Assembly (NCBI GenBank): GCA_028282885.1
Contig: JANQGX010000086.1
Location: 209,051 to 273,050 of the forward strand
DNA: 64,000 bases
From: SAR324 cluster bacterium
Lineage (GTDB): Bacteria; SAR324; XYD2-FULL-50-16
Direction: 5' to 3'
This document shows positions 62,819 to 64,000 of this stretch, one piece after another. The position numbers and the translations under genes were made by a program. The notes under the pieces are model-generated. The model did not search any database. It was not told the origin of the DNA and saw only the letters and a program-made list of their open reading frames with translations. How positions within the stretch are numbered: position 1 is the first letter of the stretch; each line of letters opens with the position of its first letter.

Positions 62819-63679
62819 TTAAAAAAAGGAGTTGTCTCTGTTTTTTTGGGGTTGTTGTTCGGTCTGGTCCGTTTTGATATCGGATTCCGGCTTCACTTCC
62901 TTTTGTTCCGGGGCCTCATTGTAAACCCATACCTTATCCATTGACAGGTTGATCATTCCGTCCGCAGGAAACCAAGGTTTTTGTTCAGCCAGCATTACAC
63001 GGGTTTCATCAAATCCATCCTTCAACTCGATCTTCTCAAGAACAATGGATTCTACCAGTTTTTTAGGCGGAAACCATCCCAATACCATTCTCTTGGTGTG
63101 GTAATAGAAGGTCAGATCACCCAGGTAGGCGATCTTTCCCTTTGGCAGATCCCAACGACCAAAGTCGTCTTCATAAATGACTTTGGACCGACTCCAGTAT
63201 TCCATTCGCCCGTCTCTCTGGTTTGCAAGTTGACTTGAGGATAATTTCTCCTCATAGGTTTCAATAGCTCCCAATGAGACTTCACCAGGTGTAAACTGAT
63301 AAATGGCAACAGGTTCATACTGCCGTAAATCCTTGCCAAAGCGAACAAATCGCTGTTCCTTTCCGGAACCGTCCTGAAAGATAAACGAGAAACTGTTCAA
63401 ATAGTACAAATATCCGTAGAGTTCAGGTTCTCCCTCATTCACCTCCCTTTTCTCAAACAGGTCGGTCTTCTTTAACAGATCCGAGCTGACAATGATCCCG
63501 TTTTCTTTCTTATCATCGTAATAATAGGAATCAATCCAATTGATTCTCATTACAACAAGGCTATTGTCCAGAGATGTGGTTGAATCTTTAGTGATAATCT
63601 CGAGATTATTGCTTGAGCACGAAGCCAGAAAAAGAACAAAAAGATAAATGAGATTACTTCTCAGTAAAATTTTAATCAT
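62819..63679 (-). CDS. Lipoprotein of unknown function
   Basis: 286 residues. Lipobox LASC (Cys21) followed by SSNN, so outer-membrane sorting is likely. Mature part is beta-rich with many Tyr and charged residues (WIDSYYYDDKKENG, GKEQRFVRFGKDLRQYEP, LTFYYHTKRMVLGWFPP). The last 30 residues are a polar Gln/Glu/Asp tail (PEQKEVKPESD, TEQQPQKNRD). No family recognised. Confidence 0.8.
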   Translation of the reverse strand: MIKILLRSNLIYLFVLFLASCSSNNLEIITKDSTTSLDNSLVVMRINWIDSYYYDDKKENGIIVSSDLLKKTDLFEKREVNEGEPELYGYLYYLNSFSFIFQDGSGKEQRFVRFGKDLRQYEPVAIYQFTPGEVSLGAIETYEEKLSSSQLANQRDGRMEYWSRSKVIYEDDFGRWDLPKGKIAYLGDLTFYYHTKRMVLGWFPPKKLVESIVLEKIELKDGFDETRVMLAEQKPWFPADGMINLSMDKVWVYNEAPEQKEVKPESDIKTDQTEQQPQKNRDNSFF

Positions 63680-63994
63680 GCAAACCTTTCCGATTGTACC
63701 GGTTATGATAAGTTCCCTGCTGTAACCAGAGGATGATTCATTTGTCAGATCTAAACTAACAGATTAAATTTATAGCCACAATGACCCGGGGATAGATGAG
63801 ATCAAATCCGATACAACACTTCATGCGGAACACAATAGGTTTCCCGGCAGGTTATTCAGATTCGTTTTGAAAACAGTACGATACAGGTTTAACCAGCAGG
63901 ACTTAGTACATGATGGCATAAATACGATGACGTATTAAAGGTTGCATTTTGTTTTTTTATCCGGCATGATCCTTCTTAACCAAGGGAGGTTATC
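63680..63994. other. Intergenic region at the right edge
   Basis: No coding signal, A+T-rich. It probably carries divergent promoters for the lipoprotein gene and for the gene starting at 63995. Confidence 0.4.
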
Positions 63995-64000
63995 ATGCCG
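63995..64000 (+). CDS. Probable start of a gene cut off by the window edge
   Basis: AAGGGAGG at 63983-63990 stands 4 bases before ATG 63995, a strong ribosome site. Only two codons (Met-Pro) are inside the window, so no product can be given. Confidence 0.4.

Noticed and set aside
1..64000. CRISPR arrays, insertion sequences, integrases, tRNA or rRNA genes
   Set aside because: No regular repeat-spacer pattern, no transposase-like protein and no cloverleaf-forming sequence was seen in the intergenic regions.

Overview
The window comes from a Gram-negative respiratory bacterium. The evidence is outer-membrane lipoproteins, a periplasmic MltD-type lytic transglycosylase, a relic of an RND efflux pump, an AmiC-type amidase, several c-type cytochromes and Tat-exported iron-sulfur proteins. 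Gene content (alternative complex III, a Sec-type clade II nitrous oxide reductase, C5-pathway haem genes) and moderate G+C would fit a deltaproteobacterial-grade lineage such as Desulfobacterota or SAR324. That placement is an inference and no marker in the window fixes it.

Layout. 1-5 kb: 3' part of mltD, a decayed RND pump fragment, a lipoprotein and panE. 5.1-7.7 kb: a Cache-type sensor kinase and NarL-type regulator pair. 8.1-15.8 kb: a complete alternative complex III operon (actABCDEF plus a small membrane ORF). 16.1-27.5 kb: a clade II nos cluster in the order nosZ, secreted unknown, cytochrome c, diheme cytochrome c, nosB-like, nosD, nosF, nosY, nosL, nosG-like, nosH-like, cytochrome c. 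27.6-34.1 kb: an accessory module with three more NosL-family proteins, a small secreted protein, an FtsX-type ABC permease with its ATPase, a polytopic membrane protein with a CPFC motif, a MarR regulator and a CopD-like membrane protein. 34.1-45.3 kb, all minus strand: Na/Pi cotransporter, amiC, mutS, a small ORF, hemD, hemC, hemA, hisS. 45.8-48.2 kb: a polytopic chemoreceptor and a GH114-like secreted protein. 48.3-63.7 kb: mostly minus-strand metabolic and regulatory genes, including a class IV aminotransferase, plsC-like acyltransferase, LytTR regulator, aspartase fused to a cyclic-nucleotide-binding-type domain, an alkyltransferase-like protein, a receiver/PEP-synthase-like protein next to glutamate dehydrogenase, and an AidB-type acyl-CoA dehydrogenase.

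How it works together. Alternative complex III oxidises quinol and reduces a periplasmic cytochrome c. No terminal oxidase follows it here. The next genes encode nitrous oxide reductase and three small cytochromes c, so the island reads as a quinol to ACIII to cytochrome c to NosZ chain, with NosG/NosH as a possible second quinol route. NosD/F/Y/L serve copper-site maturation, and the downstream NosL-ABC-CPFC-CopD module looks like a further copper or metal-sulfur trafficking system under MarR control. The main novelty candidates are that module, the acidic and histidine/arginine-rich tracts in Nos proteins, the regulatory-domain aspartase, and the receiver/ATP-grasp protein beside gdhA.
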